From CAJXSN01 sp947492235 (GTDB lineage Bacteria; Pseudomonadota; Alphaproteobacteria; Sphingomonadales; Sphingomonadaceae), in the NCBI RefSeq assembly GCF_042492175.1, contig NZ_CP170453.1:992001-1056000 (forward strand): a stretch of DNA of 64,000 bases, in the 5' to 3' direction. Below, in pieces: positions 45,207-55,836 of this stretch. The stretch's first letter is position 1. Each line of letters begins with the position of its first letter. The translations under genes and the position numbers were made by a program. The notes below the pieces were generated by a model, which worked only from the letters and a program-made list of their open reading frames with translations, was not told where the DNA came from and searched no databases.

Positions 45207-47123
45207 TTATTGCGGCATACGCTTGAACAGCCACGAGAAGCTCCCGCCGCTGCGTGAAGTCAGGCCATGGAGTATGAGTTGCTCAATGGGCTGGGGGCGG
45301 CCCTGGCCATCGACCCACATGCTTTCCTCGATACCCAGCTCGCCGCCTGCATCGCCGGCCACGCGGAATTGCCATAGCCGCCCGTCAGGCAGGCCCAGAC
45401 TGGCCCCGCGCTTGTCCTCGCTCAGCCGCAGATCAATGCCGCGCCCGATATGGAAGCGGATGGCAAAGCTGATCTTGCCGCGTTTGCCCTTCTTGCCTGC
45501 CGGAACCAGCACATCCTCGCCGCGGAGTTCGCTGCCATCGTCACGCAGCACCAGAATGCGGCGGTGATGCAATCCGTAGCGCGCGCCGTAGCCGTCATGG
45601 CTGGCCTCGATCCGCGTCGCGCCGCCCTGATTGGTTTTCAGCATCCGGCGGTCGACTTCGACTTCGTTGACCCCGCTGCCGAGCTGCCCCTTGATGTGGA
45701 CGGCCGTCGAATTGACATCATCCAGCACCAGCGTGGAGTGCGCCGCCGTCGCGCGCAGGCCCTGTTCGATGCGGTGGGGCACCATCCCGCCAGCAAGCGC
45801 AGCCCCGCCGCAATTGACGATGATCCGCTGGCCATTGTCCGACATCTCGAACGCCAGCGTGCTGGCGCAGCCGGTGCGCGCATGGCGCGGCAACGGCGGA
45901 GGCGCAGCGTCGAATTGCAGAACGGTCTTCGCGCCGGTTGCCCGCTGATAGCCCCATTGCCGCACGTCTTTCAGCGGCCGCGTGCGCACACCGCTGGCAC
46001 GGACCAGTGCCGCGACTTTTTCGGCTGACGTCGCTCCGGCGCCCTGCCAATTGCCCAGACCCGCCTCGCCATGCATCAGGCCGAGCAGCGGCGGCACAAC
46101 CAGCTCCATCATCGTGGCGATGGCTTCGGGCGGATCTTCATCCACCGCGCGGTAGCATGCCGTCAGCTCCACCAGCAGCGCCAGCGTATCCATCTGCGCC
46201 AGAGGGCTGCGCGACAGAACGCCGCCATCTTCGGCAATGCAATCGCCCAGTGCGCGGGCCAGTCCGGCCTCGCCAAAAAGACGCCGCGCGCGGCCATCGG
46301 GGATCAGCAATCCGGCGGCCACAATCGCGGTCCAGCCGGTGATCTTGCCGATCCCGTCCTGCGCCTTGCCAACATTGCGGTCGAGCCAGCGCGCTGTCTC
46401 GGCGATTGCGTCCAGCATCGGGCCGCGCAGCTTGCTGTCGTCCAGCACCAGCGGCGCATGGATCAGCCAGGCGAGCAGGCGATTGCCGACATGCTCGACA
46501 TCCCATGCCGCCGCCTTGCCAGGCTTCGGATTGGCCTTCAGCCACGCCTGAGCAATGCGCGCGGCCACCGGAGCGGCCTGCTGGCGCGGACAAGCACCGG
46601 CCAGATCGCGCATCCACGAGAATCCGTGCACCACGCGCTGGAACGGCGGCGTCAGCCGGGCAGAGGACGAGGCAAAGTCCATCTGTGTGATCGGCGCCTT
46701 GACCCCGTGGACCAGAAAATGCCCTGCCCGTAGTGCCACGCCGCTGGCCCGGTCGCCGGTGAGCGGGCTTTCCACAACAGCCAGCAGGCCGCGTCGCTTG
46801 CCCGGACGCTTCAGCGGCGAGGCCAGCGTATGGCCGGGCACACCCATACGATAGGCAAAGCGCAGGAAACGGTCGGCAGCGCCGAGCGAGGGCGCAGCCA
46901 GATCGCTCGGCACCAGAGCGCGCGAAGGCTCCAGCACGCGGGCGGTGACTTCGCGCTCCACTGTAGGCGCCTGCTGCTCGACCACCAGCGAATCCTTGGC
47001 CAGCGCTTCGTCGCCGCTCTCCGCGCCACCACCCAGAGGTATTGCCAACTGGACATCGCCTGCGCCCGCCTGGCCGCCGGATGCTAGCGACTCACGCTCT
47101 AGAGAGTCGGGCCGGTCGGTCAT
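45207..47123 (-). CDS. Heparinase II/III family protein
   Basis: 638 residues. An N-terminal low-complexity part (about 1-70) is followed by an alpha-helical toroid with GKAAAWDVEHVGNRLLAW, then a C-terminal beta-domain (IIVNCGGAAL, RIEASHDGYGARYG) typical of the family. Such proteins cleave uronic-acid polysaccharides or act in exopolysaccharide turnover; the substrate is unknown. The ATG overlaps the rpe stop by four bases; upstream in-frame codons lie within rpe and were rejected. Placement between rpe and purH is a common sphingomonad arrangement as far as I recall. Confidence 0.85.
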   Translation of the reverse strand: MTDRPDSLERESLASGGQAGAGDVQLAIPLGGGAESGDEALAKDSLVVEQQAPTVEREVTARVLEPSRALVPSDLAAPSLGAADRFLRFAYRMGVPGHTLASPLKRPGKRRGLLAVVESPLTGDRASGVALRAGHFLVHGVKAPITQMDFASSSARLTPPFQRVVHGFSWMRDLAGACPRQQAAPVAARIAQAWLKANPKPGKAAAWDVEHVGNRLLAWLIHAPLVLDDSKLRGPMLDAIAETARWLDRNVGKAQDGIGKITGWTAIVAAGLLIPDGRARRLFGEAGLARALGDCIAEDGGVLSRSPLAQMDTLALLVELTACYRAVDEDPPEAIATMMELVVPPLLGLMHGEAGLGNWQGAGATSAEKVAALVRASGVRTRPLKDVRQWGYQRATGAKTVLQFDAAPPPLPRHARTGCASTLAFEMSDNGQRIIVNCGGAALAGGMVPHRIEQGLRATAAHSTLVLDDVNSTAVHIKGQLGSGVNEVEVDRRMLKTNQGGATRIEASHDGYGARYGLHHRRILVLRDDGSELRGEDVLVPAGKKGKRGKISFAIRFHIGRGIDLRLSEDKRGASLGLPDGRLWQFRVAGDAGGELGIEESMWVDGQGRPQPIEQLILHGLTSRSGGSFSWLFKRMPQ

Positions 47124-47791
47124 GCGCCGTTTCCTTTCAGGGCAGCGATATTGGCTGCATATTGATCGGGGCCGCCTTTGAACGTGGCAGAGCCCGCCAC
47201 CAGCACATCGGCCCCCGCTGCAACGCATTGCCGCGCGGTTTCCGGATTGACCCCGCCATCCACCTCCAGATGGATATCCCGTCCGCTGGCGTCGATTTTC
47301 GCGCGGATCGCGGAGATTTTCGCCAGCTGGCTGTCGATGAAGCTCTGCCCTCCAAAACCGGGATTGACGCTCATCACCAGAACCAGATCGATCATGTCGA
47401 TCAGATTATCGAGCACTTCCACCGGGGTGCCGGGATTGAGCGAAACGCCCGCTTTCTTGCCCAGCGCCTTGATCGCCTGCACCGTGCGATGGATGTGCGG
47501 GCCGGCCTCGGGATGAACGGTGATGATATCCGCCCCGGCATCGGCGAATTCCTGCAGATAGGGATCCACCGGACTGATCATCAGATGAACGTCCATCACC
47601 TTGTCGGTATGCGGGCGCAGCGCCTTCACCACCATCGGCCCGATCGTAATATTCGGGACATAATGCCCATCCATCACATCGACATGGATCCAGTCGGCAC
47701 CGGCCTCGTCGACTGCACGCACTTCCTCGCCCAATCGGGCAAAATCGGCCGAGAGAATGCTGGGAGAGAGGAGCGGCGTTGGATGCGGCAT
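47120..47791 (-). CDS. rpe: Ribulose-phosphate 3-epimerase
   Basis: 223 residues, standard length. LLSPSILSADFARLG opens the barrel. WIHVDVMDGHYVPNITIG holds metal ligands, with VHLMI, MSVNPGFGGQSF and LEVDGGV completing the signature set. It interconverts ribulose 5-phosphate and xylulose 5-phosphate. The longer open frame upstream has no homology and was rejected in favour of MPHPTPLL. It begins the rpe-heparinase-purH unit and is divergent from the DUF2141 gene across 221 bases with no gene seen. Confidence 0.96.
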   Translation of the reverse strand: MPHPTPLLSPSILSADFARLGEEVRAVDEAGADWIHVDVMDGHYVPNITIGPMVVKALRPHTDKVMDVHLMISPVDPYLQEFADAGADIITVHPEAGPHIHRTVQAIKALGKKAGVSLNPGTPVEVLDNLIDMIDLVLVMSVNPGFGGQSFIDSQLAKISAIRAKIDASGRDIHLEVDGGVNPETARQCVAAGADVLVAGSATFKGGPDQYAANIAALKGNGA

Positions 47792-48012
47792 AAGGTTTTT
47801 GTGGCTTTCGCAGCGATGGGTACCCCTAGCGGACGGGCGAATCGGGCAGCAATGACCGGACGTTTCCTTATCCACATCGGTCATACGTGTTTGGCGGGGG
47901 CGACGGCTACTCCCGGCGGGCTCTGTACCAATTCACCCGCAATTCAGCGGCCCGCCGCTATCAAGGCGCCATAACAGACGGGCGCGCCGCGTCCGGCAAA
48001 GGATTTTAAAAC

Positions 48013-48513
48013 ATGAACACATTGGTCAAACGCAGCGCCGCCGCGGTCTTGGGCGCCGCCCTGATTGCCAGCGGCTTCGCTGCTCCGGCGAGCGCGCAAT
48101 ACCGCCAGAAAATTTCCAACGATATGGGCAAATGCGCCTCGGGCGCAGGTCCTGCCGTGCGCGTGACGATCAGCGGCGTCAAATCGTCGAGTGGCCGCGT
48201 GCGGGTGCAATCCTATCGCGGCACAAAGGCCGATTGGCTCGAAAAAGGGCGCTGGATCAATCGTATAGAAGCTCCTGCTCGCGCCGGAACGATGACTTTC
48301 TGCATGCCTGTGCCGGCCGCTGGCACCTATGGCATTGCGGTGCGCCACGACGTCAACGGCAATGGCAAGACCGAGATTCGCGAGGATGGCGGGGCGATGT
48401 CGAACAATCCCTCGATCAATATCTTCAATCTCGGCAAGCCAAGCTACAAGAAGACCGCCTTTAATGTCGGCAATGGCGTCACCTCGATCAGCATCAATAT
48501 GCGTTATTTCTGA
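48013..48513 (+). CDS. DUF2141 family exported protein
   Basis: 166 residues with a clear signal peptide ending ASAQ (about residue 29). The DUF2141 domain shows VRVTISGVKSSSGRVRVQ, then PAAGTYGIAVRHDVNGNGK and a C-terminal beta-rich end. Function is unknown; the Asn/Asp-Gly-Asn motif looks like a calcium-binding loop. A paralogue of the same family is at 55205-55669. It overlaps the convergent Tam41-like gene by 10 bases. Confidence 0.85.
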   Translation: MNTLVKRSAAAVLGAALIASGFAAPASAQYRQKISNDMGKCASGAGPAVRVTISGVKSSSGRVRVQSYRGTKADWLEKGRWINRIEAPARAGTMTFCMPVPAAGTYGIAVRHDVNGNGKTEIREDGGAMSNNPSINIFNLGKPSYKKTAFNVGNGVTSISINMRYF

Positions 48514-49418
48514 GGGCTTTCAGCCTTCGCCGATCGCTTGGCGCGCAGCACTCTGAAAAGGGCTCCGGGCGCGGCGAGTAGCGGGTAACGCTCGGCAAAT
48601 GGCGTCACTTCCAGCGCGACGCCAGTGTGCCGCTCGACCTTCCACGCGCCGTATCTCGCCGCGCCTTCGAAGGTCGTGGTCGCCTTGGCCAGTCGCAGCA
48701 GATTGAGCGCCTTGCCCAGCCGCTGGCGCTTGCGCCACCACGCCAGAATGCGCTGCCGCTCGCCTTTCGCAAAGCGCGGGGCGAGCGTCTCGCCATCCTG
48801 AGAAAACGCCAGTCCATCGGCGGCCCAGGCGGCAGGCAGCAGCCCCTCGAAGTGCTCGGCATTGACCGACAGAATCGAGTCCTCGCGGCCCGCTTTCTCC
48901 ACCCGGAATTCCGCCGTGTAGGTCGCCTGAAACAAGGCTCGCCAAAAATCCGCCGCCGCCCCGCTTTCTGGGCCAAGCGCTGCGGCTGCGCGGGCTGCGG
49001 TGCGGCCGGCATCTGACAAGGCCGCCAGTACCGCATCGCGGGTTGCCTCATCCGCCGCCCAGATCAGCGCACTCGGCTGGACGAACCGCGCCCAGATCGT
49101 GGTGTCGCGGCTGTCTCCTCGCGCGGCAGACGTGAACTGGCCGATGCTCATGGTCGCGGCCTTTGCGCGCAAGGTTTCGCCGTCCAGTTCCATCTCGTGA
49201 TAGCTGACGCGCGGCCAGATCCGCTCGCGTTGCGGGCCGTCATGCAGCAGGTAGAAATCGAGCACGCCGTCGAGCGAGCCGGTGCGCAGATTGGAGCCGT
49301 AGAACAGCACGGCGTTAGCTCCAGCCTCCTCCGCCAAAGCCTGCCCGAATGCCGCCACTTCGCCGCGCACAGACCGCGACGCGGCTTGCAAAATGCGGGA
49401 CTCCAGCGGCCCGCTCAC
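48504..49418 (-). CDS. Tam41-like putative cytidylyltransferase (GTG start)
   Basis: 304 residues with no signal peptide. VLFYGSNLRTGSLDGVLDFYLL resembles the nucleotidyltransferase motif of mitochondrial Tam41 (GS, then DxD-like), and the later GQFTSAARGD/FVQPSALIW region sits where Tam41 has its GRxxKPV block. Tam41 makes CDP-diacylglycerol from phosphatidic acid. The start is GTG within the stop of the upstream DAG-kinase homologue (GTGA overlap), so the two are made together. The link to a phosphatidate-forming enzyme supports the call, but the sequence match is from motif memory only; a different nucleotidyltransferase is possible. Confidence 0.55.
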   Translation of the reverse strand: MSGPLESRILQAASRSVRGEVAAFGQALAEEAGANAVLFYGSNLRTGSLDGVLDFYLLHDGPQRERIWPRVSYHEMELDGETLRAKAATMSIGQFTSAARGDSRDTTIWARFVQPSALIWAADEATRDAVLAALSDAGRTAARAAAALGPESGAAADFWRALFQATYTAEFRVEKAGREDSILSVNAEHFEGLLPAAWAADGLAFSQDGETLAPRFAKGERQRILAWWRKRQRLGKALNLLRLAKATTTFEGAARYGAWKVERHTGVALEVTPFAERYPLLAAPGALFRVLRAKRSAKAESPQK

Positions 49419-50413
49419 GGCACCACGAAGGTCAATTCCGGCCCCGGCGTCACCCGGTAACGCCCCGGATCGAACCTTTCCCCGTCGAGGATGAACCCGT
49501 CGCCGAAATCGAGCTCCAGCTGGTCGGTGGAATGCCGGTGAATGCCCATGGCCTCCAGCGTATCGGGTCGCCAGCCTTTCAGGAACGGCGGCAAAACAAG
49601 CGCCAGACGGCGTCGCAGCAAATCGACGGCGAAAATCCGGATCGGCCCGGGCAATTCGCTGAACGGGTCGAGACCTGCCGGAAAACGCGTGAGGGTCGAA
49701 GCAAACAGTGCACTGCGGCGGCCCGGTTCGCCATGGCCGCTATGGGCGAGCGGCGTGCTATCCTGCCCCAGCCGCACGTCCATTTGAGCCCCCCGCCGCC
49801 ACGGATTGCTGGCGGTGCCGAACAGCGCCTGCGTGAAGCCCCACACCGCCGTGGTCACCACGGCAAGGTTCTGGAACGCCCCGAGTTTGTGCGCGCCCTG
49901 CCCGCTATCGATTGCAGCAACAAATGCGCCAGCACCCAGAATGAAGCCCAGCCTGACAAGCGCGTCCTCCACGTCGCCGAGCGGTTCCACAACCAACGGA
50001 CGCCGCGTCAGTTTTCGCCCGTCGCGGTGTGCCAGAATGGCCTCTTCCAAGGTCCATTCGCCGGGCATCTCCAGATCCATGGTCAGCGCATTGGTCTTGC
50101 CGCGCGGCAGAACTGCGAGATCCGGCCACTTGTCGCCAAACACCATATTCCCGCCGGTCAGCGCATCGCGAACCGTCCCGTCGCCGCCATTGATGACAAG
50201 GAGCTCCACCCCGCTGTCGACGAAGCGTTGCATCGCGTCCTTCAGATCGCGGCGGCGCTGGGGCTGCTCTACGCGGATCACGGGATGATCGACTTCGCGC
50301 GGGGTATGGTCGCGATTGCGATGGCTGCGCGGGTTGTACAACACGCCGGTAACCGGCAGCCCCGGCTCTTCGGACAGCCGGGCATTCAGATCGGGGCGGG
50401 GATTTTGAGCCAT
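49415..50413 (-). CDS. Diacylglycerol kinase catalytic-domain (DAGK/YegS-like) protein
   Basis: 332 residues. VLYNPRSHRN at the start is the family's NP(x)SG-like site, and LVINGGDGTVRDAL is the glycine-rich GGDGT motif. LPRGKTNALTMDL fills the usual LPxGTxN position with Lys instead of Thr. It likely phosphorylates a lipid alcohol such as diacylglycerol. The ATG at 50413 was preferred to a GTG ten codons upstream. It overlaps the Tam41-like gene and is divergent from the acyl-CoA ligase across 174 bases. Confidence 0.82.
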   Translation of the reverse strand: MAQNPRPDLNARLSEEPGLPVTGVLYNPRSHRNRDHTPREVDHPVIRVEQPQRRRDLKDAMQRFVDSGVELLVINGGDGTVRDALTGGNMVFGDKWPDLAVLPRGKTNALTMDLEMPGEWTLEEAILAHRDGRKLTRRPLVVEPLGDVEDALVRLGFILGAGAFVAAIDSGQGAHKLGAFQNLAVVTTAVWGFTQALFGTASNPWRRGAQMDVRLGQDSTPLAHSGHGEPGRRSALFASTLTRFPAGLDPFSELPGPIRIFAVDLLRRRLALVLPPFLKGWRPDTLEAMGIHRHSTDQLELDFGDGFILDGERFDPGRYRVTPGPELTFVVP

Positions 50414-50587
50414 TGCTGCCCGCCCGCTTAACCGATGATGCACATGCAGCGCCAGCCTTGTCGTCCGCTTTCACCAACACGCTTTACCTCGGAGCGGAAC
50501 CGATACAGGCTGAAGCCCAAGAGGCCGGACGATTCGCACACGCAGCCCGTGATGCGGCGGTGACAGGTCTCATATTCGAGGATGCCC

Positions 50588-52126
<1,539 letters not shown>

Positions 52127-52147
52127 GGCGCTGTTGCCATTTGCGGG

Positions 52148-53179
52148 TCAGCGGGGCTGCCTTACACTCGCCCGCTCGACCAGCATCACCGGCACGCGCG
52201 TCTGGAAGGCGGGCGGATCGCTCGCCAGCGCCCGCTCGACCAATTGGCGCGCCGCCTCCGCGAAATCAGGCTCGATCGTGGTGAGCGGCGGATTGCTGTG
52301 CTGCCCGCTATCGACCCCATCGAAGCCGACCACGCCCACTTCCTCCGGGACCGCGCGCCCGGCCGCAGACAATGCATCCAGACCGCCCAATGCCAGCGCA
52401 TCGCAGGCAAAGAACAATCCGTCGAACGGTGTATCCTGCGCCAGCAATTGCTCGACCGCCAGCCGCCCCTGCGTACCGCGATCGGCATCGGCGGGCGGCT
52501 CTATTGCCGTATGACCAAGCCCCGCCTGCTCCATCGCCGCAACATAGCCGCGATACCGTTCGCCAAACTGCGGCTGGTCGCCCTTCGTCGGCCCGACAAA
52601 CAGGATTGCCTCATGCCCCGCCGCCATCAACCGCGATGTCGCCAGATGCGCCGCACGCGAATTGTCCGAACGAATTTCCCCTTTCAGCTCGAACGGCGAT
52701 GCCCAGCTGGCAATGTTGGTCCGCTTCAGCAGAGGCTCGTGAAAGGCCCAGGCCGGCTCGTTGACGGTGGTACCGATCAGGATAATTCCGTCCGCCTGCC
52801 CGCTTTCGATGTGGTCGTGATAGAACTGTGCAGGATCGCATTGAAACGACACCAGCGCGTCCAGCCCGCGCGCCGAGGCTTCGGCGCATACCGCGCCCAG
52901 CAGCTTGTAATGAAACGGATTGATCGCCCCGGGCGCAGCGCCTGCCCGCCCGATCACGATCACAGCCACCGTGCCGGTGCTGCCGCGCCTGAGCCGGGCC
53001 GCATGTTCGTTGACCCGGTAATCCAGCGCCCGCGCCGCCTCGACCACCCGGGCCCGCGTCGCCTCTGTAATGGTGTCGCAGCCGGACAGCGCACGGCTGA
53101 CGGTCGACTGGCTGACCCCGGCGGCCTCCGCCACATCGATAGACGTAACCCGCCGCGCTTTTTTCACGCCCTCTCCCAT
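52148..53179 (-). CDS. LacI family transcriptional regulator
   Basis: 343 residues. The N-terminal helix-turn-helix and hinge are intact (VTSIDVAEAAGVSQSTVSRAL, then LDYRVNEHAARLRRG). The sugar-binding periplasmic-like domain is complete (GIILIGT, FVGPTKGD, GVVGFDG). The start is uncertain: ATG at 53179 or the GTG four codons on, which has GGGAGAGG near it. No sugar transport or catabolic operon is adjacent, so the target is unknown. Confidence 0.92.
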   Translation of the reverse strand: MGEGVKKARRVTSIDVAEAAGVSQSTVSRALSGCDTITEATRARVVEAARALDYRVNEHAARLRRGSTGTVAVIVIGRAGAAPGAINPFHYKLLGAVCAEASARGLDALVSFQCDPAQFYHDHIESGQADGIILIGTTVNEPAWAFHEPLLKRTNIASWASPFELKGEIRSDNSRAAHLATSRLMAAGHEAILFVGPTKGDQPQFGERYRGYVAAMEQAGLGHTAIEPPADADRGTQGRLAVEQLLAQDTPFDGLFFACDALALGGLDALSAAGRAVPEEVGVVGFDGVDSGQHSNPPLTTIEPDFAEAARQLVERALASDPPAFQTRVPVMLVERASVRQPR

Positions 53180-53234
53180 AAGGGGGGGCGATACTGCGCC
53201 CGGCGAATTAGGGCAATACAGCGATACGAAGGAA

Positions 53235-53311
<77 letters not shown>

Positions 53312-53454
53312 CTTGCGGTATCTCTTACCGGGGCGGGCCACTAGCAAAGGGCTTTGCCGCGCGCCAGAGGAAACGTCCTTCGCGGCGTCCTGGCGCACTC
53401 CGACGAGCGGCCTATTAGCGATTTGGCAAGTCGATAGCGGTTATGGGCCTTCGT

Positions 53455-53862
53455 ATGAATGCACCGTTTTCCGCTACCGGGCCTGCCGAACACGCCCCGA
53501 CGCCGCGCCGTACTGGCGCCCCCTCCATGAGTGTGGAGTGGGCGGCCTTGCAGGATGCCGCCGCTGCTGTGGCGGCGATGGCCAATCTCGCCGCAGAGCG
53601 GGTGAGCCCGGAAATTCGCAATTTCCCCGCTGTCATTCGCGACATTGGTGGGGAGCGGCTGGAATTGGCGGAGCGGAGCATTGCCGATATCGGCGCGATG
53701 ATGCGTCCCGGCCTCACCGCCTTGCTCGCCGTGCGCGCTCGCGGCCAGGACGCGACGGCTCCGGCCTTGACGCTGTGGCAGGAATATCATCACGCGCGCA
53801 CGGCCTTGCTGGCGCTGGTGCCCCAGCAAAGCGATCACGGTCCACGCCGGTCGGCGGGTTGA
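53455..53862 (+). CDS. Hypothetical protein upstream of mmcB
   Basis: 135 residues. The first ~30 residues are Pro/Thr/Ala-rich; the rest is alanine-rich and helical (VEWAALQDAAAAVAAMANLA, then a second helix around AERSIADIGAMM). I recognise no domain. It has no signal peptide and no clear ribosome site; an ATG 12 bases upstream is possible. It is 51 bases before mmcB on the same strand. Confidence 0.55.
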   Translation: MNAPFSATGPAEHAPTPRRTGAPSMSVEWAALQDAAAAVAAMANLAAERVSPEIRNFPAVIRDIGGERLELAERSIADIGAMMRPGLTALLAVRARGQDATAPALTLWQEYHHARTALLALVPQQSDHGPRRSAG

Positions 53863-53913
53863 TTTCGCACTTTCCTGCTTGATAAAGTTCCCTGTCTGTT
53901 CCAGACACTGGGC

Positions 53914-54423
53914 ATGTCGGAATCACTACTCATCAAAGATGGCACGCCGGCTCTGGGCGGGGCCGGGCTGACGGGCCCCAATCTGTGCCGCGGAATATCG
54001 CGCATGTTCGCTCGCAACGGCATCTGGTGTCTTGCGGAGATGCCCCTCAAGGGCGGCCGCCGGGCCGATCTGATGGGCATCGATGCGAAAGGCCGGGTTA
54101 CAATTGTCGAGATCAAGGTCAGCCGGGCCGATTTGCTGGGCGATGCAAAATGGCCCGATTATCTGGACCATTGCGACCGGTTCTACTGGGCCGTCTCTCC
54201 CGAAATCGATCGCGCCCCGCTCGATAGTGAGGCATTTCGCCCCGATTGCTGCGGGATCATCGTGGCTGATGCCTATGATGCGGAGATTGTGCGTCCTGCC
54301 CCTACCCACCCGCTGGCCGCCGCGCGGCGCAAGGTGGAAGTGGAAAGCCTCGCCCGCACGGCGATGCGCCGAATGACTGTGGCCGCCGATAGCGAATGCG
54401 CGCCGTGGGGCGGCGGGGAATAA
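53914..54423 (+). CDS. mmcB: MmcB family DNA repair protein
   Basis: 169 residues. The fold is PD-(D/E)xK-like: Glu42, then Asp52 in RRADLMGID, and EIKVS with E66 and K68. The block that follows (WPDYLDHCDRFYWAV) is diagnostic of the MmcB family. In Caulobacter MmcB is a DNA-damage-linked factor connected with the ImuB/DnaE2 mutagenic repair pathway. Here it is far from any imuA/imuB/dnaE2 genes. No SOS box was recognised upstream. Confidence 0.88.
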   Translation: MSESLLIKDGTPALGGAGLTGPNLCRGISRMFARNGIWCLAEMPLKGGRRADLMGIDAKGRVTIVEIKVSRADLLGDAKWPDYLDHCDRFYWAVSPEIDRAPLDSEAFRPDCCGIIVADAYDAEIVRPAPTHPLAAARRKVEVESLARTAMRRMTVAADSECAPWGGGE

Positions 54424-54491
54424 TGCCTTTTACATGGAGTGGGCTTTAGGCTCTCGCGGGCTCCCGCGAATGCAGCTAGACAGTGCCTGTG

Positions 54492-55247
54492 ATGACCTCG
54501 CTTCTTGCATCCCTACTTGAATATCCGGTCGCGGCGATACTCTCGTCAGCCTTCGCCATGACGGTGATCGTCGCGGTGCGCTATATGATAACCAGCGGGG
54601 TGTTCGCGTGGCTGACCAATCGCGTGCGCCCCGGCTATCACGCGGCTTTGGGGCCGCAGGTCCGGCGCGAGATTGCCTGGTCGCTCGCCTCCGCCGCACT
54701 CTACGGCGTGCCCGCAGGGGTGGTCGCGTGGGGCTGGCAGACGCATGGGTGGACGCAGGTGTACACCGGATGGAACGACTATCCGCTCTGGTATCTGCCG
54801 CTGTCAGTGCTGCTTTATCTGCTGGCGCATGACACGTGGTTCTACTGGACGCATCGTTGGATGCATGCGCCCCGCCCGTTCAAGATCGCCCACGCCGTGC
54901 ATCATGCCAGCCGTCCGCCGACCGCGTGGGCAGCAATGAGCTTTCACCCGATCGAGGCGCTGACCGGTGCCGTGGTGATCCCTGCTCTGGTGTTTCTCAT
55001 CCCGATCCATGTCGCGATGCTCGGCCTGGTTCTGGGGACAATGACGGTGATGGGCGTGACCAACCATATGGGGTGGGAGATATTTCCCCGCGCGCTTGTT
55101 CATTCAAGAGCAGGGGAGTGGCTGATAACAGCCAGCCATCATCAGCTGCACCACGAGAGATACCGGTGCAATTACGGGCTGTATTTTAGAGGATGGGACA
55201 AATTATGCGGGACGGACGGGGGATTGGCCGACGCGTATCGGCGCTAG
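54492..55247 (+). CDS. Sterol desaturase/fatty acid hydroxylase family membrane protein
   Basis: 251 residues with about four membrane spans. The di-iron histidine clusters are complete: HDTWFYWTHRWMH, HAVHHASRPPTA followed by FHPIE, NHMGWE and SHHQLHHERY. These enzymes hydroxylate or desaturate lipids, sterols or carotenoids. A GTG start nine bases earlier is possible. Its last 43 bases overlap the DUF2141 gene, which points to coupled expression. Confidence 0.86.
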   Translation: MTSLLASLLEYPVAAILSSAFAMTVIVAVRYMITSGVFAWLTNRVRPGYHAALGPQVRREIAWSLASAALYGVPAGVVAWGWQTHGWTQVYTGWNDYPLWYLPLSVLLYLLAHDTWFYWTHRWMHAPRPFKIAHAVHHASRPPTAWAAMSFHPIEALTGAVVIPALVFLIPIHVAMLGLVLGTMTVMGVTNHMGWEIFPRALVHSRAGEWLITASHHQLHHERYRCNYGLYFRGWDKLCGTDGGLADAYRR

Positions 55248-55669
55248 GATGCACGGTGGCAGGGGCACTGCTCGCCGGGAATGCCGCGCCGCAGGTGCAT
55301 GACGTCACAGTGGATGTGACCGACTTGCGCAGCACCAAGGGCGAAATCCTCGCCTGCCTGACGTCAAGCAAGAAGCATTTCCCCGATTGTGAAGGTGACG
55401 CCAACGGTTTCGAGGCGCGCACTCCGGCCAATGGCAAGGCCCGCATCGTGTTCCGCAACGTGCCGGCGGGAACCTATGCCATCGCCTTGCTGCATGACGA
55501 AAACGGCAATGGCAAAGCCGATCGGGCCCTGTTGATGGTTCCGAAAGAAGGCTTCGGCTTCTCCCGCGATGCAAAGCTGCGGATGGGTCCGCCCAGCTTT
55601 TCCTCCGCCGCATTCCGGGTCACCGATGCGGATGTGCGCCAGACCATTACGATGCGGTACCTGTTCTGA
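55205..55669 (+). CDS. DUF2141 family exported protein (second copy)
   Basis: 154 residues. A short hydrophobic signal (VSALGCTVAGALLAGNAA) precedes the domain, which shows VTVDVTDLRSTKGEILACL, a PAGTYAIALLHDENGNGK loop like that of the first copy, and a beta-rich tail ending RYLF. The ATG at 55205 was preferred to 55193, where the ribosome site abuts the start. It overlaps the sterol-desaturase-like gene by 43 bases and ends before a terminator. Confidence 0.8.
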   Translation: MRDGRGIGRRVSALGCTVAGALLAGNAAPQVHDVTVDVTDLRSTKGEILACLTSSKKHFPDCEGDANGFEARTPANGKARIVFRNVPAGTYAIALLHDENGNGKADRALLMVPKEGFGFSRDAKLRMGPPSFSSAAFRVTDADVRQTITMRYLF

Positions 55670-55675
55670 CGCCAC

Positions 55676-55704
55676 GGGCGCACATGCCGTCGCCCCGCTT
55701 TTTT
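55676..55704 (+). terminator. Probable rho-independent terminator after DUF2141
   Basis: GGGCG (55676-55680) pairs with CGCCC (55691-55695) across ten bases, followed by CGC and six T (55699-55704). The stem is short. The T tract just after it supports the call, and it lies 7 bases past the stop. Confidence 0.5.
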
Positions 55705-55836
55705 GGCGTCAATCCTGTCTTGATATCCGTCTGCCGGGGCGCTCGCGCTTAACGGTATGTTTACCATGCCCCTCCATGGGTGGTGCTGAAGGACCGGGAA
55801 CGGTTCGGTTAAGCAACGCCAGGGGCACAGGAAATC

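Noticed and set aside
43574..45226. 550-codon plus-strand frame opposite purH
   Set aside because: purH is complete on the other strand; this frame has no domain.
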